Shown here: one piece after another, positions 45,009-55,500 of the stretch
How the letters are laid out: the number at the start of each line of letters is the position of its first letter
How positions within the stretch are numbered: position 1 is the first letter of the stretch
Program-made: the position numbers and the translations under genes
Notes under the pieces: model-generated
The model's input: the letters and a program-made list of their open reading frames with translations, nothing else
Databases searched by the model: none
Told to the model about the DNA's origin: nothing
From: Alphaproteobacteria bacterium
GTDB lineage: Bacteria; Pseudomonadota; Alphaproteobacteria; Micavibrionales; Micavibrionaceae
Assembly (NCBI GenBank): GCA_021775965.1
Contig: JAJFGV010000043.1
Span: 248,001-312,000, forward strand
Length of the DNA stretch: 64,000 nt
Direction of reading: 5' to 3'

Positions 45009-46310
45009 TTATTGAGATATTCGGCCTTTTGTGCCGGTGATAACCCATTTGTTGTTTTCAAGACCAATGGAAACAATACGGCCTATGCCGCGCAGAGTGT
45101 CTCCAACTTTAACAGTCCTGAAATCATTCGAGTCTTTTGCTGAAACCAAAGCTTTTCCAGGCTGGGCAGAGCGCAGTTGCCATGTGTTGGATGTATCAAC
45201 GCTGCTTTTCGCTGGGCTAACAGTTTTGTTAGGTTTTACAGTGGGTTGCACTGTTTTTGCAGGTGGTGAAGGCTTTTTTTCTGCTGCTGGTTTTGCGGCT
45301 GGCTTGTTAAGCTCCGCTATACGGGCTTCTAATTTGGATATAGTATCATTTAAGTTGCTGATTTTATTGTTTTTTTCGGATATTTTGACAGCCATATTTT
45401 CATTGGTTTCGGCTAGCTCTTTTTCCAGATGCTCCATTTTTTTATGGACCTCCTGAAATTCTTCTTCACTTACGGAATTTGCGGGCGTATCCAGTACAGG
45501 CAGTACCGGCTTATCCTGGATAACAGCTTCGGGCTCTATTTCGGGCTCTACGGGTGGTGCGGGCGGTTGCGATGTGTCTTTTACCACCATCTCCGCCTCT
45601 TGTTCCGGCGCTGGTTCAGGTTCTTTTGCCGGCTCTTCTTCCAGCGGCTCGCTTAAAGAGGCCAACTGGTTTTGCTCCGACAGGGAGGCCATTCCTGGCA
45701 TAGGGGTCAGAACTTCAGCCTGAGACGAAACAGGTGGAGATTTTTGTGGTGTCTGGCTCATAGGCGATGGCATGGGTGGCGCTTCTTTGATGTCGACAGA
45801 AAGAGTTTCTTTTTGTTGCTCTCTTGCCTCCGCAGCCAGTTCCTCAGGTCCCTTAAAAATATCTTCTGCAACCTGTCCATTATTGCTTTCGACTTTGGGC
45901 AAAGCTGTTTGTTCAGCGGGCAACCCGTTTGTCATATCCGTTTCTATTGTCGGCGCTGGCGCTTCGGTAGATGAGCCTCCCATTTGTGCTAAAAATAGTC
46001 CGCCACCACCGAGAACAGCAATGGCTATAACGATAACGTTGAAATTTTTTGAGACAAAAGATTTCCCTTTTGCTTTTTTTGGGGCCGGCGCAGAATCATC
46101 TTTTTCTTCGCTCTTTGATGGTTCATTGTTTTCTTGGATTTCAGCGTCGGGAATGTCATCGAAGTCATCCCAAGAGTCATCGCCAAAATCATCGTCATCA
46201 AGATCGCCTGTATTGCCAGCGTCATCTTCGATGTCATCAAAGTCAAAGTCGTCGTCTCCATCAAGGAAATCGTCGTCAAGATCGTCGGGGGTTTTCTCTT
46301 CGTCCTGCAT
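45009..46310 (-). CDS. DotF/IcmG-like T4BSS protein
   Basis: 433 aa bitopic inner-membrane protein. The first 75 residues are extremely acidic (DDDFLDGDDDFDFDDIEDD). One membrane segment, NVIVIAIAVLGGGGLFLAQ, is near residue 90. A Pro/Glu-rich periplasmic stretch follows, then a coiled coil (about 290-340, EVHKKMEHLEKELAETNENM) and a compact C-terminal domain (WQLRSAQPGKALVSAK...VKVGDTLRGIGRIVSI) of the kind found in IcmG/TraP. Position between dotG and the IcmC/D-like genes fits DotF. The acidic head is larger than in Legionella DotF (269 aa). Confidence 0.78.
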   Translation of the reverse strand: MQDEEKTPDDLDDDFLDGDDDFDFDDIEDDAGNTGDLDDDDFGDDSWDDFDDIPDAEIQENNEPSKSEEKDDSAPAPKKAKGKSFVSKNFNVIVIAIAVLGGGGLFLAQMGGSSTEAPAPTIETDMTNGLPAEQTALPKVESNNGQVAEDIFKGPEELAAEAREQQKETLSVDIKEAPPMPSPMSQTPQKSPPVSSQAEVLTPMPGMASLSEQNQLASLSEPLEEEPAKEPEPAPEQEAEMVVKDTSQPPAPPVEPEIEPEAVIQDKPVLPVLDTPANSVSEEEFQEVHKKMEHLEKELAETNENMAVKISEKNNKISNLNDTISKLEARIAELNKPAAKPAAEKKPSPPAKTVQPTVKPNKTVSPAKSSVDTSNTWQLRSAQPGKALVSAKDSNDFRTVKVGDTLRGIGRIVSIGLENNKWVITGTKGRISQ

Positions 46311-46371
46311 GATTTATCTATATAGGTTATCTCGACAAAATCAATAGGCCCTGAGCTCTGGGATCAGGATC

Positions 46372-47640
46372 CTAGCTATCTCCGTCACCTTCGGTAACGG
46401 CCTCAACGAATAATATACCGATAGGTGTTCCGGATTCTATAACCACGGTGACCTCAATTTCATCAACGGCTTCGTCAATAATTTGTGATAATTCCTGACC
46501 GGCTTCCTGGATACCAGAAGCAATTTCCTCACCCGTATCGGCATCGGCTGTTGTCTCAACAGCGGACCCGCCTTCAACCGTAACACTGGTAAGACCTGAA
46601 TTGGCGATCGCTGCGGCGGCCCCTTCAATAAAGGCGGCGGCCGTCGGCAAGACAACACGTGCAAAATAATGATGGTCAACATCTGTGGCCAGAGCCGGTA
46701 AAGTTGTGCCCGGGTCCAGAGCAATTGCATCGATGCTGTGGCTGACTCCGTCAATAACAATGGTGTCAAAGTTCAAAGTCAGAAGTTCTTTTGTTTCTTC
46801 AAAACTGCCCAGAAGCCGGCTGCCTGAAAGAGGTCCAGAGGCTATCATTGCCAGAACGGGTCCGGGCGCATCAGTGTTGGCCTCAATAAGAAGTTGGCCG
46901 TATTCAATGGTGCCGGCAGGAATAATGATTTCCTCAATGTCATCTTCTTCAAATTCTCCATCATCGTCATTTATGGAGGCTTCTTCAGCTTCGGCTTCTT
47001 GCTCTATGGCAAGCTGCGCGAGGAAATCCGGACTTGTTATTTGCACGGTTGCTAATTTGGTTTCGCCTTGTGTCTCCAGAATAGACTGCATTTGCTGAGA
47101 CATCAGATCAGATAACGCCTGAATAGCCTCAGTTTGCGCTGTATTATCTACTGCTGCTTCCGCTGGGTCGATTGTTTCCCGTTGTCCAATCTCGCGTTGT
47201 AGGCGCTCCTCTTGTAGTCGCCTCCAGCGCTGCAAAGGATCTTCCTCTTCCTCTTCCTCTTCCGGAAGATTAATGCGACCGCGCGGCGGGTCGATTGGAA
47301 CCGGTAATGCGCTTCCACCAGTGGCATAGGCTTCTTCAACCTCAGATTCATTGAATTCTTCGATAGCGTTTACATACTTGGGTGATGCATCATCAGTGCC
47401 CGGTATTGCTGTTATAGCTGATCCGCCGGAAACGTATGAAACAGTAGGAATCTCTTTTTCACCGCCAAATAATATAATGGTTCCAAAAATGGCAGCGCCA
47501 GCGGCAAAGATAATGCCAACCTTAACCAAAGGATTGTTACGCCACAAATCGCCAAGCGTATTTTGCTGCTCATCAAAATCGTCAAAACTGGCGTCTTCTC
47601 CGCCTAAATTTTCATCAAAATTTTCATCGTCATCATTCAT
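46372..47640 (-). CDS. dotG: T4BSS channel protein DotG/IcmE (VirB10-like)
   Basis: Spans both membranes and forms the central channel. The 422 aa protein has an acidic cytoplasmic head, a membrane helix (VGIIFAAGAAIFGTIILFGG, about 37-56), a Glu/Arg-rich linker (EEEEEEDPLQRWRRLQEERL) and a C-terminal VirB10-type domain from about residue 245 (IIPAGTIEYGQLLIEANTDAPG, GPLSGSRLLGSFEET, LDPGTTLPALATDVDHHYF). The long pentapeptide-repeat region of Legionella DotG is absent. It overlaps dotH by 8 bases. Confidence 0.92.
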   Translation of the reverse strand: MNDDDENFDENLGGEDASFDDFDEQQNTLGDLWRNNPLVKVGIIFAAGAAIFGTIILFGGEKEIPTVSYVSGGSAITAIPGTDDASPKYVNAIEEFNESEVEEAYATGGSALPVPIDPPRGRINLPEEEEEEEDPLQRWRRLQEERLQREIGQRETIDPAEAAVDNTAQTEAIQALSDLMSQQMQSILETQGETKLATVQITSPDFLAQLAIEQEAEAEEASINDDDGEFEEDDIEEIIIPAGTIEYGQLLIEANTDAPGPVLAMIASGPLSGSRLLGSFEETKELLTLNFDTIVIDGVSHSIDAIALDPGTTLPALATDVDHHYFARVVLPTAAAFIEGAAAAIANSGLTSVTVEGGSAVETTADADTGEEIASGIQEAGQELSQIIDEAVDEIEVTVVIESGTPIGILFVEAVTEGDGDS

Positions 47641-48772
47641 TTATAATATCCTCACGATCTGATAGCCGGGCACGTACCGTGCGCCCACTATCAGATAAAA
47701 TAAGAACAGGGGCGTCTTCCATGGCGTAAACATGCATGCCATCGGCAGATGCCATTGAGGCATTCCAACCTGGAGACAACAATGTAAGAGGCGTTCTGAC
47801 ATAAGTTAGGCCATTGAATTTGTAGGCACTTGTTCGCCCGTCCACACCAGATACAGACAGCTTTTGGGCCCCGGTGGGCATGATGCCCTCAAGCACGGAT
47901 GTAAGCTCCTCATTGCTCGCGTTTAGTCCAGAGCCCCCCTGGTTGCTCATAAGGGACACTCTGGCAAAAGGACCATTTTCAGGGATAATGGCATCAAATC
48001 GGTAATGAACAGTATCGCGGCTGGTCTCCAAGGTCATAATGATCGGTGTTCGAAGACTGGTCATCATAATCGACATGTTTCCGTAGGCAAATTCCGATTC
48101 GGGTGAAATTCTTAAAATATTTGAGTATTTGACGTCACCCGTACCCGTACCCTCTGTTTCAACGACTTCAAAATTTCCAGCCCATGTTATATTTTCAACA
48201 GGCCAGGGCGCGCCGGTTGTATCAACAAAGTTAATGGTTGTAACGTGTCCGTGTGCGACTTTAACGGTTAGGGGTTTTGTCCCAGGATCAAGAGAGACTG
48301 TTTGAACCGTTACTTCGGGTTTTGGGTAAGGATGGACAGGCACTTCCACAGATTCCTGCGTTCGGTCAAAATGTTCGAGAAGTTCCCGAATTTCACCAGG
48401 CTTTAAGGGCAAAAGACCCTGCAATGCCGCATCAAAAGCAGTTTTACGTGTTTCCGCCTCTATTTCTTCGGGAGATTGTTCAAATACCAATGCCTCATCC
48501 GCAGCGTTGTCGTTTGTTTCGAAGAGATCGTCGTTACTTGGCAGCGAAAAAGCAGAATCACCATCTGAAGCATTATTATCATTGTTTTCCTCCAGCTCTT
48601 CCGGTGGCGGAAGGTCAGGAAGCTGGAAACCAGGGATTCCACCTTCGGAATCCTGGGCCTGGACCATTGGGTTAAATATAAAAATGAGCGCGGCAAAAAA
48701 AACCGCACCAACGGATCTTTTTGTAAAATACAGGAAAGAAGAGAGCTTAGGCCCGGGCTCCATTGGTTTCAT
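47633..48772 (-). CDS. dotH: T4BSS outer-membrane complex protein DotH/IcmK (VirB9-like)
   Basis: Part of the outer-membrane ring with DotC and DotD. The 379 aa protein has an N-terminal export signal (AVFFAALIFIFNPMVQAQD) and an acidic Asn/Asp-rich linker. The conserved C-terminal two-thirds include GEIRELLEHFDRTQESVEVP, GTKPLTVKVAHGHVTTINF, GAPWPVENITWAGNFEV and NGLTYVRTPLTLLSPGWNA. The family hallmark block is near the end (MHVYAMEDAPVLILSDSGR). It lies upstream of and overlapping dotG. Confidence 0.93.
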   Translation of the reverse strand: MKPMEPGPKLSSFLYFTKRSVGAVFFAALIFIFNPMVQAQDSEGGIPGFQLPDLPPPEELEENNDNNASDGDSAFSLPSNDDLFETNDNAADEALVFEQSPEEIEAETRKTAFDAALQGLLPLKPGEIRELLEHFDRTQESVEVPVHPYPKPEVTVQTVSLDPGTKPLTVKVAHGHVTTINFVDTTGAPWPVENITWAGNFEVVETEGTGTGDVKYSNILRISPESEFAYGNMSIMMTSLRTPIIMTLETSRDTVHYRFDAIIPENGPFARVSLMSNQGGSGLNASNEELTSVLEGIMPTGAQKLSVSGVDGRTSAYKFNGLTYVRTPLTLLSPGWNASMASADGMHVYAMEDAPVLILSDSGRTVRARLSDREDIINE

Positions 48773-48931
48773 CCATTCTGTGTGGTTTAACTATCCGCGC
48801 TTTTGAGCATTACTTACCCAATGTTATCAAAAAGAATATATCGGATCATTGTGACTGTCACCCTTCAATCGCGGAAAAGCGTAAATAACTAACAAGGTAA
48901 GAAAGTGGATAAAATGTTTTATTCGGGGGCG

Positions 48932-49606
48932 TTATCTAGGAACGGCAATCCATTGCTCGATACCAACACCGTTCGGGCTTTCCAGGCGCGGGACACGAAC
49001 AACGACAACGGTTACCAGCAGGCTGTCGCTTCTGGTTTTGGCGCCGGACTGGTACGTTACGATCAAAGGCAATTCAACAATCCATTGATAGCGACCGGCA
49101 ATCTCAGTTTCCGATACCAAAATAGGTGCGCCCTGCGGCGCAGCGGTCACAACCTGTTGGTTGGTCTCGACCATTTCAATAATCCGTGATTTTTGCAAAG
49201 CGGCTGTAAAACTGTCCCATCCTTTGCGGGTAAAGTTACGCGATGCTTCCTGCAGGCGGCGGCGATAGTCATTAAATCCAAAGGTCATAACTTCGGTGCA
49301 GGCTTGTGCGACCCATGACATAAGGGCTGGCGTACTCAAATTTGGCTGATTAAGCGATACCATGGGAATCAGGCGGCCATCCTCGGTTGTTGCGAAATAT
49401 CTGTTTTCCGGCTGGTGAACGTGAATCACAAAGTATAATGATCCCAACAGTGCCAGAATGATAATACCCTGCAAAACAGCCAGACGCAGCAAGCTGCGGT
49501 AACCATCACGATAGAACTCATTACGGACAACAACCGTCCCTAATCCGCCGGCATCTTGATTGGCGGCTTTTTTGACATCGTCCTTTTTTTCGGCGTTTTC
49601 TGCCAC
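48932..49606 (-). CDS. dotI: T4BSS inner-membrane protein DotI/IcmL
   Basis: Inner-membrane core component, VirB8-like fold. The 224 aa protein has a short basic N terminus, VVVRNEFYRDGYRSLLRLAVLQ, a membrane helix (GIIILALLGSLYFVIHVHQP, about 45-65), then the periplasmic domain with RYFATTEDGRLIPMVSLNQPNLS and FNDYRRRLQEASRNFTRKGW, all typical of IcmL. It is the first gene of the left block, divergent from the three paralogues across a 205-base gap that probably holds promoters for both directions; 159 bases separate it from dotH. Confidence 0.95.
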   Translation of the reverse strand: MAENAEKKDDVKKAANQDAGGLGTVVVRNEFYRDGYRSLLRLAVLQGIIILALLGSLYFVIHVHQPENRYFATTEDGRLIPMVSLNQPNLSTPALMSWVAQACTEVMTFGFNDYRRRLQEASRNFTRKGWDSFTAALQKSRIIEMVETNQQVVTAAPQGAPILVSETEIAGRYQWIVELPLIVTYQSGAKTRSDSLLVTVVVVRVPRLESPNGVGIEQWIAVPR

Positions 49607-49811
49607 GTTTTTATTCTTTTTTGCTATGATTTACGAGTTTAATTTGTCTTAGGATTGGTACAGTATTTCCTATTCTGTAATAAAAAAACGCGATTAACAA
49701 GTACTATGAAACGTGCCATTTTGGTAAATGTTGTGGTAGAATTAAGATTGCGTTTGAATAAAATTTTAGGAATAGGCTTAAACATCGTGTTTAGCTCAGG
49801 GTGTACGTATA

Positions 49812-51197
49812 GTGAGTGATAAGCTGATAATAAGTAACAAGTCTTTGTTTCCGAATATAAAAGCTGCACTGCGAATGTCGGTTTTTATAGTGTCTTTCCT
49901 TGTTTTTTCTCTAGCAATATCCCCTCGCCAGATTTATGCGGCTTCTTGTTCGGGCTGTACTGAAGGCGATGCAGAGGCTGCTGTCGTCCTTATCGAATTG
50001 TTTCATCAGCTTGGTGAAAAGCTAATGAGAGCCCACATTTCCGATCAGTTTGAGGAGCACCGGGACTGGCTGGTCGAGGATTTTTTTCTAGACAATCTTT
50101 TGCGTGCCATGATGATGTTTACAGAGCAGATGTCTGCGGTGGCCGTACATCAGGTGGCGGTTATCGGGACCTTTCTTGATGCCAAACATCAACTCGAAAC
50201 GCAGCAGTTGTTTCAACAGTTACAGCTTCAGGCCCATAAGGATTATCATCCCAGTGAAGATTTTTGCTGGTTCGGAACGAATGTTAGGAGCCTGGCCTTT
50301 TCAGAGGCAAGGTCACGATATACTGCGAGAGCAATGTCATCGCGGGCTTTATCAAGGCATTTGGGCAATGCAAATGCAAGTTCTGCGCGGAATCGTGATC
50401 AGGATAAGGAAGGTCGTTGGCGTCAATTCACCAGTGTGTATTGCGATCCTAAAGACAATAACTGGGATTCCGATGCCACAGGAAGCGGATTGGTTCTAGC
50501 CTGTCAAAGGGCAGATGGCACGACAGGCGGCGCAGATAAGGATCGCAGGAATCGTGATATTGATTACGGGCGTCTGGTTGACGAACCGCGGAACATGAAT
50601 TTTAGTCATTTCTGGAGTGTTCTGGGCTCTGAAGAAGAAGATATGATCGCTTTGGCTAGTAATCTTTACGGTCATAACGTTTTGACGCGTAATATTAATG
50701 AAGAAAATTTAAAAAACAAACAAGCTCAGCATCTTTATCTTACATTGCGTTCGGTTGCAGCAAAACGCAGCGTGGCAGAAAATTCTTTTAACGCCATTGT
50801 TGGTTTGAAATCAGACGGTTCAACACCCGATGAGGAAACCGTCCCTCCGGCCGAGACAGAAAAATACCTGGGGGCCATATTGAAAGAGCTGGGGATGTCG
50901 GACGGGGCTGTTACAAAAATGATGGGCTTTCGTCCCAGTTACTACCTGCAGCTTGAGGTCCTGGCCAAAAGGATTTATCAGAACCCGGACTTTTACGCCA
51001 ATCTTTACGATAAACCTGCCAATGTCGCGCGGAAGAAAGTGGCGCTGCAGGCTATAGAGCTCATGCTGGACCGCGCTATTTATGAAAGTCAGATCCGGCA
51101 GGAAATGGTTATGTCTGTTCTTCTTTCCAGCAAACTCAGGGAAGATTTCCGGGACGTGAATAAAGATATGGTCGACATGACCAAGGCAGGGAATTAG
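49812..51197 (+). CDS. Secreted protein of a three-member paralogous family, copy 1
   Basis: 461 aa from a GTG start (ATG 49875 is possible but has no better ribosome site). Signal peptide cut near YAA, and the mature N terminus carries CSGC. The family core, shared by copies 2 and 3, reads LRAMMMFTEQMSAVAVHQVA, FLDAKHQLETQQLFQQLQ, AHKDYHPSEDFCWFGT, then YCDPKDNN and a second cysteine (LACQRAD), and near the C terminus QNPDFYANLYDKPANVARKK. It is mostly helical. The family is unknown to me. Its position inside the T4BSS locus suggests a secreted or periplasmic accessory. Confidence 0.8.
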   Translation: MSDKLIISNKSLFPNIKAALRMSVFIVSFLVFSLAISPRQIYAASCSGCTEGDAEAAVVLIELFHQLGEKLMRAHISDQFEEHRDWLVEDFFLDNLLRAMMMFTEQMSAVAVHQVAVIGTFLDAKHQLETQQLFQQLQLQAHKDYHPSEDFCWFGTNVRSLAFSEARSRYTARAMSSRALSRHLGNANASSARNRDQDKEGRWRQFTSVYCDPKDNNWDSDATGSGLVLACQRADGTTGGADKDRRNRDIDYGRLVDEPRNMNFSHFWSVLGSEEEDMIALASNLYGHNVLTRNINEENLKNKQAQHLYLTLRSVAAKRSVAENSFNAIVGLKSDGSTPDEETVPPAETEKYLGAILKELGMSDGAVTKMMGFRPSYYLQLEVLAKRIYQNPDFYANLYDKPANVARKKVALQAIELMLDRAIYESQIRQEMVMSVLLSSKLREDFRDVNKDMVDMTKAGN

Positions 51198-51209
51198 CAA
51201 GGCAGTTGG

Positions 51210-52538
51210 ATGATCAAAAAGATTAGAAAATTTGTACTTTTTTTATCGGTGGTGTTGGCTTTTATTGTCGCTCCTTTTTCTTACGTGCCAAAAGGGGCGT
51301 ATGCTTGCTCGTCCTGTTTGGGTGAAATTACCCCTACCGAGACCAAGGAATGGCTTTTGCTAACTCTTGGTGGTCTTAGTAATGGTGGCACCATTCCTGT
51401 GATTAACGATCATGTGACCGAGGAATTTGAAGAGCACAGAACGTGGTTTGTTAGTATTTTCTTTGAGGACAATCTCCTGCCGGCCATGATGTTGATGGCT
51501 GAACAGTTGACGGCTGTTGCTATGCAGCAGGCTCAGATGATAGGCGCTTTGCTTGATGCCAAACACCAGCTTGAAACACAGCGGCTATTGCAGCAATTAC
51601 AGGCCAGAGCCCATAAGGACTATCAGCCCAGTGTTGGCATGTGCGAATTTGGGAGCGCTGTAAAAAGTCTTGCTGCTTCTGAACGCAAGTCGGAATATAG
51701 TGCTGTTCTGATGGGTCAAAGGTCAATGGATCGTCAACTTGGCAATGCCAATAGCAGCGCAACGTATGGCAATGATCTTGATAAGGAAACCCGTCTTACT
51801 CAGTTTAAAGCAAAGTTTTGCGATCCCAAAGATAACAATAACGGTCTGGGTCTGATGTGTACGACTCCCGGTGCAAAGAAGGATCGCTACAACAAAGATA
51901 TAGATTATACGCGGACCATCGATTTCCCCTACACTTTGGATGTTGATTTTACCAATGGGGGAGCGGCAACAGACCATGAGGAAGAGGTTATGGCGCTGGC
52001 CAGTAACCTTTATGCCCATGATGTTTTTGCCCGGCCCAACGCAAAACTTCTTCAAACGGATCCGGATGGAACGCCCACCAATATGCAGAAAAAATATCTT
52101 GATATGCGTTCAATTGTGGCCAAGCGTAATGTTGCTGAAAATTCCTATAACGCTATTGTTGGCATGAAGTCTGCGGGAGAACCTGAATCAAAAGATTTCC
52201 TGATTGCCATGCTTGATGGATTGGGGGTTGAGGGCGTAGACGCCATTACGCTTATTGGCGAAAACCCCAGCTATTACGCGCAGATGGAAATGCTGACCAA
52301 GAAGATTTATCAAAACCCTGAGTTTTATACAAATCTTTACGATAAACCGGCAAATGTGGAGAGGAAGGGCGTTTCCTTGCAAGCTATCGGGCTGATGCAG
52401 AAATTCGATATGTTTAAAAGCTATCTGCGCAGCGAAGCCTCTTTATCTATCCTTCTTGAATTGGCAGTGATGGATCTCCAGGAGGAAATTGAAAACGAAA
52501 TTAATCCGCTAAGCGGAGAGGGCGAGCCTGCGCGATAG
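51210..52538 (+). CDS. Secreted protein of the paralogous family, copy 2
   Basis: 442 aa with a signal peptide (LFLSVVLAFIVAPFSYV...YA) and CSSC at the mature N terminus, matching CSGC of copy 1. The same core follows: LPAMMLMAEQLTAVAMQQAQ, LLDAKHQLETQRLLQQLQ, AHKDYQPSVGMCEFGS, FCDPKDNNNGLGLMCTTPG, NPSYYAQMEMLTKKIYQNPE, NLYDKPANVERKGVSLQAIG. It starts 12 bases after copy 1. A stretch of about 130 bases around 51820-51950 is nearly identical to copy 3, far more than the rest. Confidence 0.82.
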   Translation: MIKKIRKFVLFLSVVLAFIVAPFSYVPKGAYACSSCLGEITPTETKEWLLLTLGGLSNGGTIPVINDHVTEEFEEHRTWFVSIFFEDNLLPAMMLMAEQLTAVAMQQAQMIGALLDAKHQLETQRLLQQLQARAHKDYQPSVGMCEFGSAVKSLAASERKSEYSAVLMGQRSMDRQLGNANSSATYGNDLDKETRLTQFKAKFCDPKDNNNGLGLMCTTPGAKKDRYNKDIDYTRTIDFPYTLDVDFTNGGAATDHEEEVMALASNLYAHDVFARPNAKLLQTDPDGTPTNMQKKYLDMRSIVAKRNVAENSYNAIVGMKSAGEPESKDFLIAMLDGLGVEGVDAITLIGENPSYYAQMEMLTKKIYQNPEFYTNLYDKPANVERKGVSLQAIGLMQKFDMFKSYLRSEASLSILLELAVMDLQEEIENEINPLSGEGEPAR

Positions 52539-52555
52539 TGGCAGCCTAACCTTTG

Positions 52556-55500
52556 ATGAGTTTGGACCCTAATATAATGAAAGTAACGGCGACAGGAAAA
52601 ATATTGCTATCAATTATAGCTCTGGCGTTATGTCTGGGCGGTTTTTCTTTTGTCTATTCTGTGCAATCTGCTTTGGCTTCGCCATCCGAAGAAGAGTTTA
52701 AAACACAAGAAAGAAAAACTTCCTTTAGGGCAAGCAGACTTCCCCCCGGTACACAGATAATATATCGAATTATTTCTTCCGATGGGACTTCCAGGACAGA
52801 AAAAGTGGGTCTTGACGATGAGGGAATTATTCTGCTGCCTGTAATGGATTTATCAGATCCTGGGCTATCTTATAATTTATTCATTGAGAATGAAGAACAG
52901 AATATACAGCCTTTAAATCTTAGGCTGCGCCTTAATTTGTTGACAGGCAAGGTTTCGGTTTCAGGTTCCGGCTTTGATGATTTTGCCGGTGTTGCTTTTG
53001 AAAAAGAAACCGGTGTGCGGACTCTTAAGGCAGACTGGGCCGGCTCATTTGATGAAAGAAATTTTCTAAGTGCAGAAGATTTAATAAGCTCCGGTCGTTT
53101 GAATATTTCTTTTCTGAGTCATAGCCTAAGCGATGAGGGGAAACTGGGTCAGTCTTATATTATTGAGATACAAGCTAGCAATCCACAAGAGGAAATTGCA
53201 AGGCAAACGTTTAACTTGATACTGAAGACTTGGGTTAAAACAAAAGCAAACTTAAAAACGCTTGGTTTTGATGAGGATGGCGGCGGTTGTGGTGGTAGCA
53301 GCCTGGATAAAGACGATATCAAAGATGACGAGTCTCTTGAAGATAGCCAAGACGAAGCCGATACCGGTGGTAGTGGCAGTGGCAGCGGTGGTGGTGCTGG
53401 CGGCGGCGGTGCTAGTACTAGTACTCGTTTTAATGGTGGTGGCAGCGGTGCAACGAGGCGATTTGTAATGTTGGGCGGCACCGATACGTTTTCGACAGTC
53501 ATAAACCAGGGCTTGGTCACAAGAAATCTGCTAACAAAAGCTACTTTTCTAAATAAAAATCAATCCAATGGTCTAGCACCAGTCGATCCTAGACTTTTGC
53601 TTGCTGGAGCTGTCATAGATAACGCCACAGACGCGGCTACAGACGCGGCCACAGATGCCATAGATAGCGCCACAGACGCGGCCACAGATGCCATAGATAA
53701 CGTCACAGATATAGCGCAAGATGCATATGAAGACGTTTTGGACACTGCTCAGGAAGCTTTGGATGAAGAGATAGAAGCGTTGCAAGAAATTCTGGCTGAA
53801 GAGTTGGCGGGGGTAACAGAGAATTTAAGTGCTCTTACTGGATTAGATTCAGCGGTAGTTGATCGAGCTTTGGCGGGTGATTTCAGGGGTTTGGCGGATG
53901 ACCAGATAGCAGAATTTAGAGAAATTTATGATGAAGAGTTGGCGGCGGTAAAAGAGAATGTGAGTGCGCTGACTGGACTAGACCCAGCGGTACTTGATCG
54001 AGCTTTGGCGGGTGATTTCAGAGGTTTGGCTGAGGAACAGCTAGAAGTGTTTGAAGACTTTCTGCTGGAAAGGTTAGATACTGCCAAAAATGCTTTAAGT
54101 GAGGCTTTTGGACTAGATCCAGCGTTAGTTGATAAAGTTTTGGCGGGTGATTTGAGTGGCCTGACTGAGGAGGCTAAGATCAGAGTAGCTGAATATCTTG
54201 GCGTAGATCCAGCACTTTTAACGACCGATCCTGACGCAGCTATTGAAGCTATTCAACAAGCTGCTCAACAAGCTGCTGAAGAGGCTCTTGAACAAGCTGC
54301 TGCTGCAGCTCTTGCACAGTATAGCGGTGCCGGTGGTTTTGGCGGTTTAGGCGGTGGCCTCGGTTTTGGCGGTTCTGGCTCCCGTTATGGCCGTGGTATT
54401 GAGGGTGCTGATCTTGGCCCTCTCGGTATCGGCTTGATAGCTTTTGGCGGCGGCGGCCCAACAAGTGCCGGCGTGAATAGGTTTATTGCTGCTTCAAATT
54501 CGCTACTCAGCACAAGCGATAAAACATCAATAAATTGTACGATCGATAAAATGGTTGAAAATTATGTAACAGCTCTCATGCTTATGACTGAGCAGCTGTC
54601 GGCGGTGATGATTCAGCAGGTTGTGGCTATTGGCATGTTTTTTGATGCGAAACATCAGCTCGAAAGCCAGCGTATTTTACAATCACTTGAGGCTGAAGCG
54701 CATAAAGATTATCAGCCCAGCGAACAGATGTGTCGTTTTGGAACGTTTGTAAGAAGTGTTGGCACCAGTGAAACAAACGGGAAGGAAAATCAGGTACAGC
54801 TGAGTGAAATTTTAATGACGCGCTATCGCAACGCAGAAAATTCCAGTTCGGCAGAAGGACTTTCCATGGATACCGAGGCGCGTTTGAAGCAATTCAAGGA
54901 AGTATATTGCGATCCCAAAGATAACAATAACGGTCTGAGCCTGATGTGTACGACTCCCGGTGCAAAGAAGGATCGCTACAACAAAGATATAGATTATACG
55001 CGGACCATCGATTTCCCCCACACTTTGGATGTAGATTTTGCCAGCGGCACGAAAACCAATGACACAGAAGATGTGATTGCTTTGGGTAAGTATCTTTACT
55101 GGCCGCGTGCTGTCGCGTCAGCCCCCGATAAAGCGCTGCTTGAACATTACCATCCATATCAAAAGCTTCGCAGCACGATTGCTGCCCAAGGTGTGGCGCA
55201 TAACAGCTATGCCAGTATTGTCGGGATGAAAAGCAGTGCTGAAAACAATGCAGGCGAAAATAGTGGTTGGGTTTTTATGAAATCGATGCTGCGTGAATTT
55301 AACTTTGAATTAACGGATTTTAGTATTAATGAACGTATGGGCGACAACCCAAGCTATTATGCGCAGATGGATATATTAACCAAAACGATGTATCAGCACC
55401 CTGAGTTTTATACAAATCTCTATGATAAGCCGGCCAATGTGAAGCGGACAGGCGTTTCGATGCAAGCCATTGGTTTAATGCAAAGCAGAGATCATTATGA

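Noticed and set aside
44831-45076. 81-codon minus-strand frame between the dotF-like and tandem-module genes
   Set aside because: It overlaps the conserved C-terminal domain of the dotF-like protein in another frame, has no ribosome site and no recognisable features.
45031-46347. Several plus-strand frames over the dotF-like gene, rich in Ser
   Set aside because: They mirror the acidic, repeat-biased codons of the dotF-like gene and have no start signals.
46311-46371. GCTAGGAT followed by CCTGA...TCAGG in the dotG-dotF gap as a third member of the ppsR/flgK leader family
   Set aside because: The conserved CCTTAATT loop is absent and the short stem is compatible with chance.
53155-53520. Proline-rich 121-codon minus-strand frame
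   Set aside because: It is the complement of the Gly/Ser linker in paralogue 3; low complexity, no ribosome site.
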